A stretch of 64,000 bases of DNA, taken from positions 5,907,283 through 5,971,282 of the forward strand of contig NC_057009.1 of NCBI RefSeq assembly GCF_000002595.2. Reading direction: 5' to 3'. This stretch comes from Chlamydomonas reinhardtii. Lineage: Eukaryota; Chlorophyta; Chlorophyceae; Chlamydomonadales; Chlamydomonadaceae. Each line of letters starts with the position of its first letter. Within the stretch, counting starts at the first letter, position 1. The notes beneath the pieces were generated by a model. That model ran no database searches, had not been told where the DNA came from, and was given only the letters and a program-made list of their open reading frames with translations. Positions 11,733 to 23,265 of this stretch are shown one piece after another. The position numbers and the translations under genes were made by a program.

Positions 11733-12642
11733 TTAGGCGGACGGGGCCGGAGAGGGGCCCGATGTGCTGTTGGACGGCGCCGGCTGAGCAAGGCTGGGGC
11801 CGGTAGCGGGCACAGAGGCGGGCGTTGGGGCGGGGCTGGAGGCCGCGGGCGTGGCGGGAAGCAGCTTGGATACGGGCGGCGGGACGTAGGTGTTGGACTG
11901 CACGGACGCGTCTCCCGCGTACACACGCAACAGCAGGTGGTAGTGGCCGGGGTAGGCCTTGACCCCTGAGGGCAGCGGCATAGCACGGGGTTGCGGCAGG
12001 AGGGCAAGAGGGAGGAGGGTGAGCTGCACAGCTGACAAGGCAGGTGTTCGTGCGCATGCCAACTGCAGTTGCAGGTCCCATGCAGATTCGTGTCCACACA
12101 CAAGCCACGTGCGGGCGCGGTCAATACTGGATTCAGACGTCATAACGACGTGTCCCGTGCTCTCACAGTTCCAGCCGCGGCTGGCGGCGGTGGTGTTTGC
12201 GGGCGGGTCGCGCGGCGAGATGCGGATGGGAATGGAGCCGTTGGGCGCGATATAAAGCCCGGGTGTGGCGCTGCTGAGAGCCTGTGCATGTTTGGAGGGG
12301 GGCAGTGTTGCAGGGTTTGTGAATGAACGGACAGCGGCGCGTTCATTGCACGCCCGTGTTCTGGTTGCATAGGCAGTGGCGGCACCATCAAGACAGCCAG
12401 GGTTGTCCGCCCATCCGCCCCCAAGGTGCTGCCCCAGGCCTGCAGCAGCTCGCGCCACAGAGCATGCGATCTGGCCAACATCGCACTCAACTCACAATGT
12501 TGAGCAGGTTGGGCCCGAACACGAGCGTCCACCTGGGGTGGGGCGGGATAGCATTGGGGAATGGGCAAGCGGGGTGCAACAATCAAGGGGAGGGAAACGG
12601 GTGCAACCACTACCACAGAGCAACAGGCACCAACATACACAC

Positions 12643-12691
<49 letters not shown>

Positions 12692-15600
12692 TACGGCGGC
12701 CATAACCGCAAGCCGCCGCGTTTTGAATATAAATAAAAGGTTGAAACGCTCGACGGAACGGGCGGACTTGAGTAGCTCGTCCTGTGTGGGGTCTTGCTTT
12801 TCACTAAACCTACGGCACTCAATCACGTGCCCCATGCCTCACACTCTCGCACACTGCGGGCACCACACGCGCATCACTCACTCGTCCAGGTCCAGGGCCT
12901 GCAGCGACCAGAAGGCCTCGGAGGTGGCGGGCGGGGTGGAGGGAAAGGTGATGGTGTAGTCGGCACTGCCGTTGAAGGGCTGGGCGGACGAGTCAACATA
13001 CAGGTAGTAGTAGGCTGCGGGATGAGGCGAGGTGAGGGGTGGGGCGGCAGTTAGGCAGGGGAGGAGACGAGCGGGCACAAAGCAAGGCGGAAGTGGGTGA
13101 CATGTATATGTTGTGGTACCGCATTGGTGTCGGCAGATGTACGGTATGGGTCAGCAGCATAAGACCTGAGTTGTGCCCAGGCGGGCACGGTCCCATGCCT
13201 ACATTTGCATGTGCATGTGCATGTGCATGTGCATGCACACACGTGCACGGCTCGCGACCAGCAGCGGCGTGCCCCAGTCCTCAGCTGCTCAACACGCAAC
13301 CTCGCCCATCAGCGCATGCGCATCCCCCACCTGCGTCTTTGAGGAAGTTGCTGATCCAAAACCCCTTCATGATGGCGGCCCCCAGCACGTAGTCATTGCC
13401 CCAGTCGCCGTCGTACACCGGCAGCCGCCAGTAGTTGGTGGCGGGGGAGCCCAGGAAGGTGTACTTGGCGACCAGGATGCGGTTGGCCAGCAGCGGGGCA
13501 AGCTGCGGTGGGGTGGGGACGGCAGGTGGGTGGTGGGTGGGCAGGAAAGTGCTCACCACCCACAACAAGAAAGTGGTAGGTAGGACACGCGGATGGGGGG
13601 CTGGTCGGGTAGGCGGATGGGCAGGGCGCATGCCACGGCGCACGCACAGGTCTGCATGCATGCGTGGCGTACGGGACTAGCCACGTGCTCACCGCCAGCG
13701 CGTCAGTGACGTTGGCGTTGAGGCCGTACGGCACGAAGCCGTAGTCGGGCAGGATGCCCAGGCGGGGCAGCTGCCTGACCAGGGGGGTGGGCACGCTGGG
13801 GCCGCCGTTGCGCCGGTAGATGTCGCCCGCGAGCTGTATGTGTGTGCGTGTATAAGCAGAGGAGAGGTCGAGGGGAGGGTGTGTGAGCGGGGCGTCCGCG
13901 GTAAAGGCGAACCCGCAAGGGTGGCCATACATTGCCAAATGTTCTTGGAGTAACACACCGTGAGCGAGAGCTTCCTTTGCCATGCCCCATCGCATACTGC
14001 GAGTGGGCAACCCATGGCTGCAAACCACCATCCAATTGGACACGCACTACTGTCCGCAGCCGCAGTCGCGCACCCCTGCCCTACTGGTGCCCATGCTTAC
14101 CCTCCAGAAGGCCAGGGGGTCCGCCGCGTTCACCGCCCACAGCGCCTCGGGCCGCTGGTCGGGGTAGCCCCAGCCCAGGCCCACGGGCGGCAGCGACACG
14201 GGGTCGGGGCGGGCGGCGGGCGCCCAGGGGCCCAGGGCCCAGGCCAGGTTCCACTGCGCGGCGCCGGTGCCGTTGAAGGAGGTGCGGCCCAGGATGTTGC
14301 CCTCCAGTGTGGGCGAGCGGATGATGCCGGTCAGGTCCTGTGAGGCAGCGAATGGAGATGCAGCAGCAGGTTCGTGCACGAGTCATTAGGGTGTGAGGCA
14401 TGGTTAATTGGTTTACAGGCAGTGCCTATGCTTAAGCCCCTGCTTTTAATGTTTGTTTTACTACCCGGCGCCTCACCTCTGGGAGTGGCTCCTCGCCGGC
14501 CCACTCCCAGTCCTTGTGCGCGAGCAGCCACTTGCCGCCGCCGTTGTTGCCGTGGGTGCTGCCCAGCACGTGGTACGTCAGGCCGTACACTGCGGCGGAG
14601 GTAGGAAAGCAGGGGAGGGGATGCGGCAGCCAGTTGCTGGGGTGGCAAGCAAGGCACGCGCGGAAATTGCGTACTTTTAGTGCTACAAGGAAACACACAC
14701 GGAGGGAGGGAGAGGGAGGGAGAGAGAGGACCACACTCGCTCACCGTCATAGAAGGGAATGAGCCAGTAGCCGCCTGCAGCACACAGGGTAGAGAAAGGG
14801 CAGATGTTTGATTAGACGCGGCACACGGGGGAAGGGGCTGGGAGCCCCCACGGCAACTCGTACAGCAGGCGCCGACAGCAGTTCAAAGCGTGCCGTCCAG
14901 TCGCACACGCACACCCGCCCCCACCCACCGTTGTAAGGCGGCACCTCCAACAGCAGAGGGCCGTTCACCAGCGTGTATGCCGAGTAGGAGTAGAGCGACA
15001 CACCGTTGCCCTATGCGTGGTGCAAGCGGGGGTGGTCGTTCCAAAACCCAAAGCAAGACAATCGCGTTGTAGTACCAGCCCAAACGAAACCAATCAAGCC
15101 TAACTGGGGGGGTGGGTGCGTGAGGCCACATTGTGTGCACATGCTGGTGAGCGTTTCATTGATTCAGTGTACTTGCGATGCCCGTGCCTCACTTCCCCGC
15201 GCGCACGCCACTCACGATGGGCGTCTGGCCGCCGTTGGCCAGGAAGGGGATGGCCAGGTGGTAGAAGGAGTTGAGCGGCACAAAGCGGCTGCACATGAGC
15301 GTGTCCGATGGCACCGGCAGGGAAGGAAACGCGTATCAATTGTGGGTTGCATGTGGCATATATGTGCGCCCGAGCCCAACTCGTGTGATGGGTCCATCCC
15401 ACGGGCTGCCAACAGCAGGCTGGTGTGGCGGACAATCCCGATGAGGGCAGGTCCCCGCAGCGGCCCTCAGGCCTCAGCCCTCAGGCGCACACGTACCCGA
15501 CTTGGGTAATTGCCCACAGGGCCTGGCTGGGGCCGCCGTACAGCGCCAGGTAGGCCTGGGTGGCGAGGGCCAGGTTGGAGAGGCCGGGCTCCACGGTCAG

Positions 15601-16187
15601 GTGGGCGGGGAGCGAGGCCAGCAGCGAGGAGAGCGAGGGCACGAGCGTGTCGCCCTTCTGGATCAGGAACCTGCAGGCGTGCGTGCCAGCAGGTAGTCAG
15701 CAAGGCCCGAGGTCAGGCCCCGTGCGGGCGCGGTTTGTGCGGCGTGTTGTGAACTTGTGATGCGGAGAAGGTGCGCTTGGCTGTAGCTGCGCGGAGGCCT
15801 GAAATCAGCCTGCGAAGCGAAGGGTGCGTGTGGCAAAATGCCACGCACCGTATGCCGTCAAAACTCGAGCCCAACTCGCCAAGCAGCGTTGTTTGCCTTA
15901 GCTTCTCCTCGTATGTAGGCGGGTCATAGAGCGTGGCGAAGGAGTCGGCCCTGCGGCCACGAACATGGCGCCCGGCATGGTGCAGGGCAAGGTGTAGGGT
16001 ATGGTGCACAAGAAGTAAAACCCCTGCTCGCGTCACCGGGTCTGTATTGTCGGTATAGATGCAACATAATAACTTACGGGACAAGCGGTAGAAGCTTTGC
16101 CAGCGCCAGCGAGCTCGCCGAGAAAAGCGCGGCAACCGCAATCACCAGGGCTGCGATGCGAGGTATGAACAAGTGGTTTCTTCCCAT
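11733..16187 (-). CDS. secreted DUF1254/DUF1214 domain protein
   Basis: Fourteen exons keep one frame for 583 aa: 16187-16078, 15950-15849, 15670-15497, 15288-15216, 15010-14929, 14774-14745, 14589-14477, 14337-14101, 13833-13693, 13502-13331, 13014-12882, 12532-12496, 12281-12167, 11965-11733. The N-terminus (MGRNHLF... then a 20-residue hydrophobic run ending ASSLALA) is a clear signal peptide. The N-terminal half matches DUF1254, with GNGVSLYSYSAYTLVNGPLL, the YWLIPFYDVYGLTYHVLG block and a following GG-K-WLLA. The C-terminal half matches DUF1214, with YYYLYVDSSAQ, AFWSLQALD, NGSIPIRI and HLLLRVYAGD. The last 50 residues are Pro/Ser/Ala-rich, like a wall linker. The family is common in bacteria and also known in chloroviruses; its biochemical role is unsettled, so I give none. 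Confidence 0.85.
12645..12686. repeat. (CA)n microsatellite
   Basis: CA tract inside the intron between exons 13014-12882 and 12532-12496 of the DUF1254/1214 gene. Confidence 0.9.
13203..13236. repeat. GCATGT hexamer tandem repeat
   Basis: About five copies of a TGCATG-type hexamer in the intron between exons 13502-13331 and 13014-12882. Confidence 0.8.
15067..15098 (-). repeat. dispersed intronic motif, copy C
   Basis: Reverse-oriented copy with core TAGTACCAGCCCAAACGAAA, in the intron between exons 15288-15216 and 15010-14929 of the DUF1254/1214 gene; sense relative to that gene. Confidence 0.7.
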
Positions 16188-17610
16188 TTTGGCTCTCCAG
16201 TGAGTCTTACGCGGGAGTTAGCACATTAGCATTGTGTAGTGTGGCTACCAAGCCTTGGTTTTATGCCACACGTAAGCTGGGGCCACCGGGCCTGGCGGCC
16301 CTGCCACTCCCCGGCCTCCCTCCCTTAGCCAATTGGTACTAGCCCATCGAATCCCGCTCGACCAGCAGCACAAATGTCTGACAGTCACCAGCAACGCCCC
16401 TCCTCAGCGGCGGCATGATGAATTATTCAGAACCTATCCTGTGCATGGCCAAGGCTGGGCCACCGTCCACCGTGCCGTCCACCGGACACCGCAGTTGTGT
16501 GCGGGGCCAGGGGCGGGGCCGCAGCAAGCAGTGCCTGTGGTCGATCCCCCCGCAGCCGCTGGGCGTGGAAGTAACCGTGCAGCCCGGGCCAAACCATGGG
16601 ATGAAGCCACCTGGGCGAATGCGAGATCTCTCGTTCTGTGGCTGGCGTGGCGGCACGCACACTTACGGAACGCACGGCGCAGGACCGAAGGTGTTTTGCA
16701 CCACGACCTCGTTTACGTGGGCGACTGTGACTCTATAACGGGATCAGTACGCAGCCTGGAGGGGTAGCGGAAGGGCGGGGCGTAAGCTGGTGCTGCATAA
16801 GTTACAGAAAGGATCTTTTAGTGCCGCCCACCAGCAACACTCCAGCCAGCAGCACAATCACACACATAACTCCGGCGCTGTCTGGGCGGGCTTCGTTTTG
16901 CTGCTGTTGATCAACACGCACATCCTGCCCTGTCAGTACCAAAGCACAGACGCGATACACGGAAGTGATCACTTGCTCCAAGTATCCAGTAACCCCAGTA
17001 GGGGTTGCACCTGCGTTGTTCCATAAGAATGCCACCTCCTACCATCAATGTTTCCCTCAGATCACAGCAGCGTATCCACGAGATACCCATCAGCCAGCGG
17101 GGGTAGGCGGGGGAAATGACACGGGTGCAGATATGCGGATGCTCAATTTGGAACTGCCAGGTACTACACTAGAGCTTAAGGAAGACAACGAACTAGAGGA
17201 AGGAAGAGTAAGACTTGCCAGCAGTAGAGTACAAAGAGATGCAACTGAACTTCATAACTACGGTAAACAACAACAAAAAGTCCGTGGCTTCTCAGCGCGG
17301 CTTTTCGGGATATAACCAACAACTGCCCGCCGCAAATGCACACTGTCGTTCCTCACCGCTCAATGACTGCGTACACACATTCGCACACGTCATGTCCGCC
17401 TGCACATTTCCCTTCGCAACTACTGCATATGAATCAAGTGAGGCGCAGCAACCACCATCTGGTCGTCAGCGGCATCACACACACGCAACCTGCTATGTCT
17501 TCAATCACTTTAGTTACCTACCGTGCCTATACCCCTTGCCTACGCTGTAACGGCGCATTGCGGCCCAGCCGCGGCCCAGCCGCCGCTGCACGCATCGCGC
17601 ACTTGGCATT
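16188..17610. other. intergenic, 1.4 kb
   Basis: Promoter of the DUF1254/1214 gene on the left and 3' UTR of the large polyglutamine gene on the right. TTACA at 16802-16806 is TGTAA on the minus strand and could end the polyglutamine transcript about 800 nt past its stop. No further gene seen. Confidence 0.5.
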
Positions 17611-20320
17611 CTAATGAGGCGCATGATGGGGAGGCGCGCCGCCGCTACTGGTCGCATCTGCAGTCGTGCAGTAGTACGGCAGGCCGCCGCCACCAGGCGC
17701 CACAGCAGCCGGCCACATCCCCGCCGGCCCCGCGACCTGCCAGGCGCCGGCCGGTGCCGTACCAGCAGCCGCCGCACCGGACCCAACAGCGCCGACAGCT
17801 GTCAGCCGCGACGAGTGCGGCTGCGGCATGTGCGGCGCGGACTGCGGCTGCGGCAGCCCACCACCGCCAGCGTTGCCGGATCCGAAAGGGTTGTGCTGGG
17901 CGGGGTGGGTGAGATGGCTGGCGTGTGGCGGGAATTCGTTGTTATCGAACATGTCCAGCACGTGCGACATCATTTGGTCATCACACATGCCCCACAGGTC
18001 ATCCAGCCCCCCACCGCCACTGCCCTGGCCGCTGCCGGCACCATTGGAGGTCCGTGGCGCGCCACCCATTCCACCGATTCCACCGGCGGCGGCGGCGGCG
18101 GTTGCAGCCCCAGCGTACTCGTTGCCAAAGCCGTATGTGTCAGCAGTGGACTGCCGAGCGTAGGGGCGATAGTAGTTGTGGGCTGCTGCACTGGACGGAG
18201 GCGGCCAGGTAGGGGCATGCGCGCCGTGCGGCACAGCGGCCGGGTGGGGTGATGCGGCCCGGTCGGCGCCTGCTGGCAGCGGCAGCGGCAGCGGCAGCAA
18301 GCGCCCACCGGCGCCGCCCGCGGCGCCAGGGTCGGCATCAGCACTGCTGGTGCTGGCGCTGGCGCCTCCACAACCTTCAGCTGCGCCTGCATCTGCAGCC
18401 GCTGCGGACGCCATGCCTGCCGGCCGCACGTCCTCATAACCCTGAGCCATCCACGGGTCCGCCGCGAGCAGCTCAAGCGCCGCGGCGCGGCTGCCATCAG
18501 GGCCGCGCGCACCGCCTGCCAAGCGGCTTGGGCCGGGCGCCCCCGCCGTTGCGCCGCCGGCGCCAGGCGGCGTGGCATAGAAATGCTGGGGGTGCTGCAA
18601 GTGGGGGAAGGGCTGGGAGGGCGCGGACGTGTAGCGCCGCCGCACTGGGCCGTACGGGCCGAGGTACGGGTACGGCGGCATGCCGGCGGGCCGCGAGGCG
18701 GCAGCGCCAGGCGGCGAGCCCGCCGCTCCCGGGTAGGGATGGTGCGGGCTCAGGTGCGGCGGATAGGGGTACGGGTAGGGGTACCATCCACCCGGGTGGT
18801 GCGGGTTGGGATGGCCGTGTGGGTACCACCGCGCGCGAACGAAGGGCGGGCCGGGCCTAGGTCCCCAGCCCGGCGGCTGCGGCGGCGGAGCCGCGGCGTC
18901 TCCATCCGCGCTTGTGTTGCTGGTCGACGGATTTGGCTCCGCGGCGGCGGCACCAGCCGTTGCCCAATCCGGGTATGCTCCCGGACGCGGGCTAGGCGAG
19001 TGGTCCTCCTGAAGCGGCATCGGGCCCGCGCCTGCTGCCACGCCCATGGCATTAGGCAGACATCCGCTGCCGCCAGGCGGCGGCGTCGCAACTCCGCGCG
19101 TCAGGGATGTCACGGGCGGCGGCCGCAGTGCTGCCGGGCTGGCGCCGCCGCTGGGGCTGGACGGACTGCCGCCGCCAACTGCGGCCGATGCCGACGCGCT
19201 GACGGGGCCGGCATTGCGGAGGTTCTTGCTGGGCGCAAAACCAGTGGTGACTGGCGGCGGGCCCACAGGCGCAGCCGCAGTTTGCGTGCTGGGGTGCAGC
19301 GCCGGCGGCGCGCGGAGCGCAGGAGATGCTACGGCGCTGGCGTGTGAGCTGCCGGGGAGCGCGCCCTCACCAAGGTGGGGCAGGTTCGGCAGTGACATCT
19401 GCCGCCCACAGGCCGCCAGGTGCGCCGGCGGCCAGGCGGCTGGACTGCCCGGCCCCGATCCCGCTGCCATCGCCGCCGCTACACCTGCACTGCCGCTGCC
19501 ACCATGGCAGCCACCGCTGTTGTCGAGGCCGCCGTGCTGTAGCTGGAGCTGCAGATGGGCGCGGGGCGATGCATGTGAAAGGGGGCTGGATTCGGCCCGG
19601 CCGGCGGCGGCCAGCGACAGCAGGTGCGCATGGTGGGCGGGGTGGTGGAGCCAAGGCCCGGCACCGCGGCGCGCCGCGGCGCCGGCTGGGCTATCTGCGC
19701 GAGGGTACCCGCCCGGCGGCGGCGGGTGATGCAGCGCAGGCGAAGGGGGCAGCGTGGCAAGCGTGGCAAAGGTGCCGCTGGCGGCACGCGCCGTCCCGGA
19801 GCCCGAGCCATCTTCGAGGTGGTGCAGACCCAGCAGCGATGCAGCTGCAGGTGTACGGCCTTGGTCAGCCCCAGGCTGCGAGTTGGCTGTAGCAGCGCCT
19901 GCCGCCGCGGCATGAGCTTCGTCTGAGCCTCCAAGCACCAGCTCAAGGCGTGTAGCGTCAGAGTCGTTGGAAGGCGCGTCGGCGGGCGTCACCACCGGAG
20001 CCGCCGCCACCGCCGCCTCGCCGCAAACAGAGTGCTTTGCTTGCGGCTTGGCCGCCGCCGCTGCCTCCGTGGCCTCCGGTGCGCCGTCAGACGATGGCGC
20101 CGCCGTATCCACATCACGTGCTGGGGTGGCTCCGGTACCAGCTGCAGAGGCTGCTGCAGCGTCAGCGGCTGCAGCGGCAGCGGGTTCGGTGCCCATCGCC
20201 CCATTATTGTTGGTGCTCTGCCGCGGCCCCGTCCCGCGGCCGAAGCTGCCCACAGGCGCCGTGACGGACGCGGCGCCCGGCACTGTGATGGCGAACGGCG
20301 TCCAGACCTGCTGCTGCTGC

Positions 20321-20389
<69 letters not shown>

Positions 20390-23043
20390 GAGGTCAAGCT
20401 CCCGCCGCGGCTGCCGCCGCCTGACGGCGAAACAACGCCTCCACCTCCGCTGGCGCCTGCGCCGCTGGAGCTGCCTCCAGCGCCGTTGCCTGGCGCCCCT
20501 CCCTCCGCTGCAGCCACGGTCAGCGCTAACGAGCCGCTCGTGACGCAGCCACGGCCTCTGCAGCCGCCGCCGTTGCCACCACCAATGGACACGCTACCCG
20601 TGAACTCGCGCAGGCCGAGGCTGCCAGCGCCGCCGGCTGGCGTGCCGCCGACGCCGTGAAGCCCCATGAACAACCCCTCCTCGTGATGACCTCCAGCGGC
20701 GGCGGCAGCAGTGCCCGCAACTGCAGCGGCGCCGCCAGCCGGCGCGGCTCCCTTCAACGCCGCACCGGCAAGTGCCGCTGCGGCCGCTGCGGAAAAGGGG
20801 CCACCACGTGCCATGCTGGAAGGATTCGCGGCAGGCGGCTCCGACGCTGCAGCCGTAGCCGTGGCTCGTGGGCGCGCCGACGCGGGTGGCAGGGCGTGGA
20901 TGCGAGCTAAGAAGGGCGCGAAGGACGACCGTGGCGTGCCGCGCCCCATGGCCAGGCGCTTGGTGGGCGTGCCTGCCTCCTCCCCGCATGCGTCAGGCTC
21001 CCGCTTGCACTGGACCGTCGCTCCGGCCGCTGCGTCCATGGCGTCGTCGCAGTCGCCACACGCCTGCTTCCCGGCATGCGACAGCGCGCCGGCGGCTCCG
21101 CGACCGCCGCTAGTGACACGCACCGTGACAGTGGGCAGGTCCTCTAACCCCACGTCCCCGACGTCCCCGTCCGGTTGGTACTGGTGGTAGGGGGGCTGGT
21201 GGGAGGGGCTTGCCGGCGGGCCACAGGCCGTGTCTCGAGCTACGGAGAGCGTAAGTCCCTGCTCAGGGGCCCAGGGAGCCTGCGCCCCTCCGCGCCCGCC
21301 GCTGCCGAAGGCCAGGTCTGTGTCTACCGTCCGCCCTGCCTGCTCCACAGCAGTCGCGCTCCACGGTGCAAGGGCGGCAGCCGCCTGTCGCGGAGCGCGC
21401 CGGCGCTGCTGCTGCTGCTGCTGCTGCTGCCGCCGCCGCTTGGGGCCGCCCTCACTGGACCAGTCCTCATCCGACGAACATGACATGCCGTCCTCACCGC
21501 CTTCTTCCTCCTCTGTGTCCACCTCGGTCGTATCGCCGCTGCAGCTGCTTCCACGGCCGCGCCCGCCGCCGCCCCGGCCACCTCCTCCACCACAAGCCTG
21601 CCGCCGCCGGGGCCGCTGCGCGCTCGCCGGGTGCTGTGCACGCACGGCGGGGCTTGCCCCTCCCGCGTTGCCAGTTGCGTCATCACCACTGCCGCTGCCA
21701 CTGCCACCTTCGCCTGCTGCGCCTGGCTCACCGGTTTGCAGTGGCTTGCTGGTGGGCAAGCCCTCCAGGTCCGCGAACGCCTGGGGATGGTTAATGAATG
21801 GTAGGGGCGGTGGGGCCAGGACGGTTGAGTGCGGCATAGACATAAAGCTCACGACGGACGCTTGGATGGACATCGGCATCGGACCAGCAGGTTGCGGCGC
21901 ACCTGGCAGCCTTGCGTGCACCCTGGTCGCGCGCCTAACAAAGCTAGCATCTTTTCCGCACAAGTCTCTGTCCCGCAGCGGCGGCCGCGCTCCAAAACCC
22001 TAGCCCCGAACCCCTGCCTCCCCCCCCCATGCGGCCAGTCCCCCCACGACCTGTTCTGCATGTTTGGTCTCACCCTCCGCTTGCGCGCCCGGTAGTCTCG
22101 GAAATAGTGCTTGACTGCGGCGATGTCCCGCAGCCCCTTCGCGTGGTTGCGAATCATTGTGTACGTGGGCGGGTCCGAAGGGAAGGCCCGACGTGATTCC
22201 TCGGTGTACCATCTGCGGCGGCGGGTGGGCGGGTGTGTGTCTCGCACAGTTGTGGTCGCACAGCAGATGGGCCATACAAATAAGGGTGCTAGATGCGGCA
22301 CGTGGGAAGGCGCGGCGTGCATGTGCGTGGAGGGGGCGCCCGTGCTGTTACTGGTGCTACCGTAACCACTGGACGCAGCGCTGGCGGGTTGTGTGCGGGT
22401 GTGTGCTAGGGACGCTAGGTGCAGCGCGTGGGAGTGTGACAGGCCGTGATGGGAAGGCGTGGCGTGCGTGTGCGTAGACGGGGCGGGGCGTGCTGTTACT
22501 GTTACTTAGCATAGGACGAAGCACTGGCGGGTTGTGTGCGCGTGTGCTAGGGGCGCTAGGTGCAGCACGTGGGAGTGTGACAGGCGCGACGTGATTCCTC
22601 GGTATACCATCTGCCGCACAGTAAGGGCGTGTGCATGCATGCCATGTGTCCAAACATGCTGTGCAAAAGAGCCTGGGCAGGGTGCTGTATGAAGCGCTCC
22701 GGCCTCCGGTACTGGAGGTGTATCGAGGCGTCAGCTAATCTGGAGCTGGGGCTGCTGGGGCTGCTTGGCTGGACTCAGGTCGGTCAGGACACACGCACAA
22801 CAACACGCCCGACAGGCGGCCCGTATAGGTGGTTTCTCGCAAACCTTCAGGTAATGGGACACGTCACGCAAGCGCGAGTGGGTGCTGCACGCAACGGGTG
22901 TTTCTGCTCTCCTGCACGTTCCAGCTTCTCCATCGCAACTGAAAACCGCTCACCTTTTCAGGTCCTCCGCTTTGGGCCGCTCCCCGTGCTTGGCGAGGTG
23001 CTCTCGCCACCAGGAATTGAAAACGCCCCAGTTCAGCCCGCGG
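17611..23043 (-). CDS. giant low-complexity protein with homeodomain-like N-terminus, putative transcription regulator
   Basis: Exons 23043-22954, 22212-22074 and 21780-17611 join in frame; the last is a single 4.17 kb exon. A possible first exon of five coding bases, starting at ATG 23265 with donor GTACGTG, has the right phase but is unproven. The first 76 or so residues are not low complexity: a Trp-rich segment (LNWGVFNSWWREHLAKHG), then RWYTEESRRAF, then a segment ending AAVKHYFRDYRARKRR. This last aligns with the recognition helix of homeodomains (VxxWFxNxRAKxRR), with Tyr for Trp48 and Asp for Asn51. The remaining 1,390 residues are Ala/Gly/Ser/Pro-rich with a Gln tract of about 22. 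Near the C-terminus is an acidic-hydrophobic patch (LDDLWGMCDDQMMSHVLDMF) that could act as an activation domain. DNA binding is inference. It could instead be another HTH fold. Confidence 0.6.
20308..20390 (-). repeat. CAG/CTG trinucleotide tract coding polyglutamine
   Basis: Roughly 26 consecutive CAG codons, broken by one CGG, in the large exon. They encode a Gln run just after a Gly/Ser-rich segment. A shorter CAG run lies near 21400-21430 in the same exon. Confidence 0.95.
22290..22620. repeat. degenerate tandem array with a copied exon edge
   Basis: About 2.3 copies of a unit of roughly 140 bp (shared pieces TGGCGGGTTGTGTGC, GCTAGGTGCAGC, CGTGGGAGTGTGACAGGC) in the intron upstream of the homeodomain-like exon. 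Its right end, about 22588-22615, repeats 27 of 28 bases of the start of that exon, including the CAG acceptor. Confidence 0.75.
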
Positions 23044-23265
23044 CTGCAATGTGCAAAGCGGGACACGCGGACACACATGCACAACTTTCTATTAGGTTAT
23101 CAGTCCGAGCGTTATCGCGCTGGCTGCAGCGCACATGCACCGAGCTGTCATGCACAAGCGAAGATTGATTAGTAAAGCGGTCACCACAATGGCTTCTCCC
23201 TATCCCTAAAGCAAGCAGGACGACGAATCGCTCCGCTTGCGCAGTGCCTTCCACACGTACCCCAT

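Noticed and set aside
19967-20659. 230-codon plus-strand frame with poly-Cys
   Set aside because: Shadow of the CAG repeat in the large minus-strand exon.
21781-21963. Extending the large polyglutamine exon upstream to 21963
   Set aside because: No in-phase acceptor there, whereas the CCCCAG acceptor at 21781 joins the homeodomain-like exon in frame.
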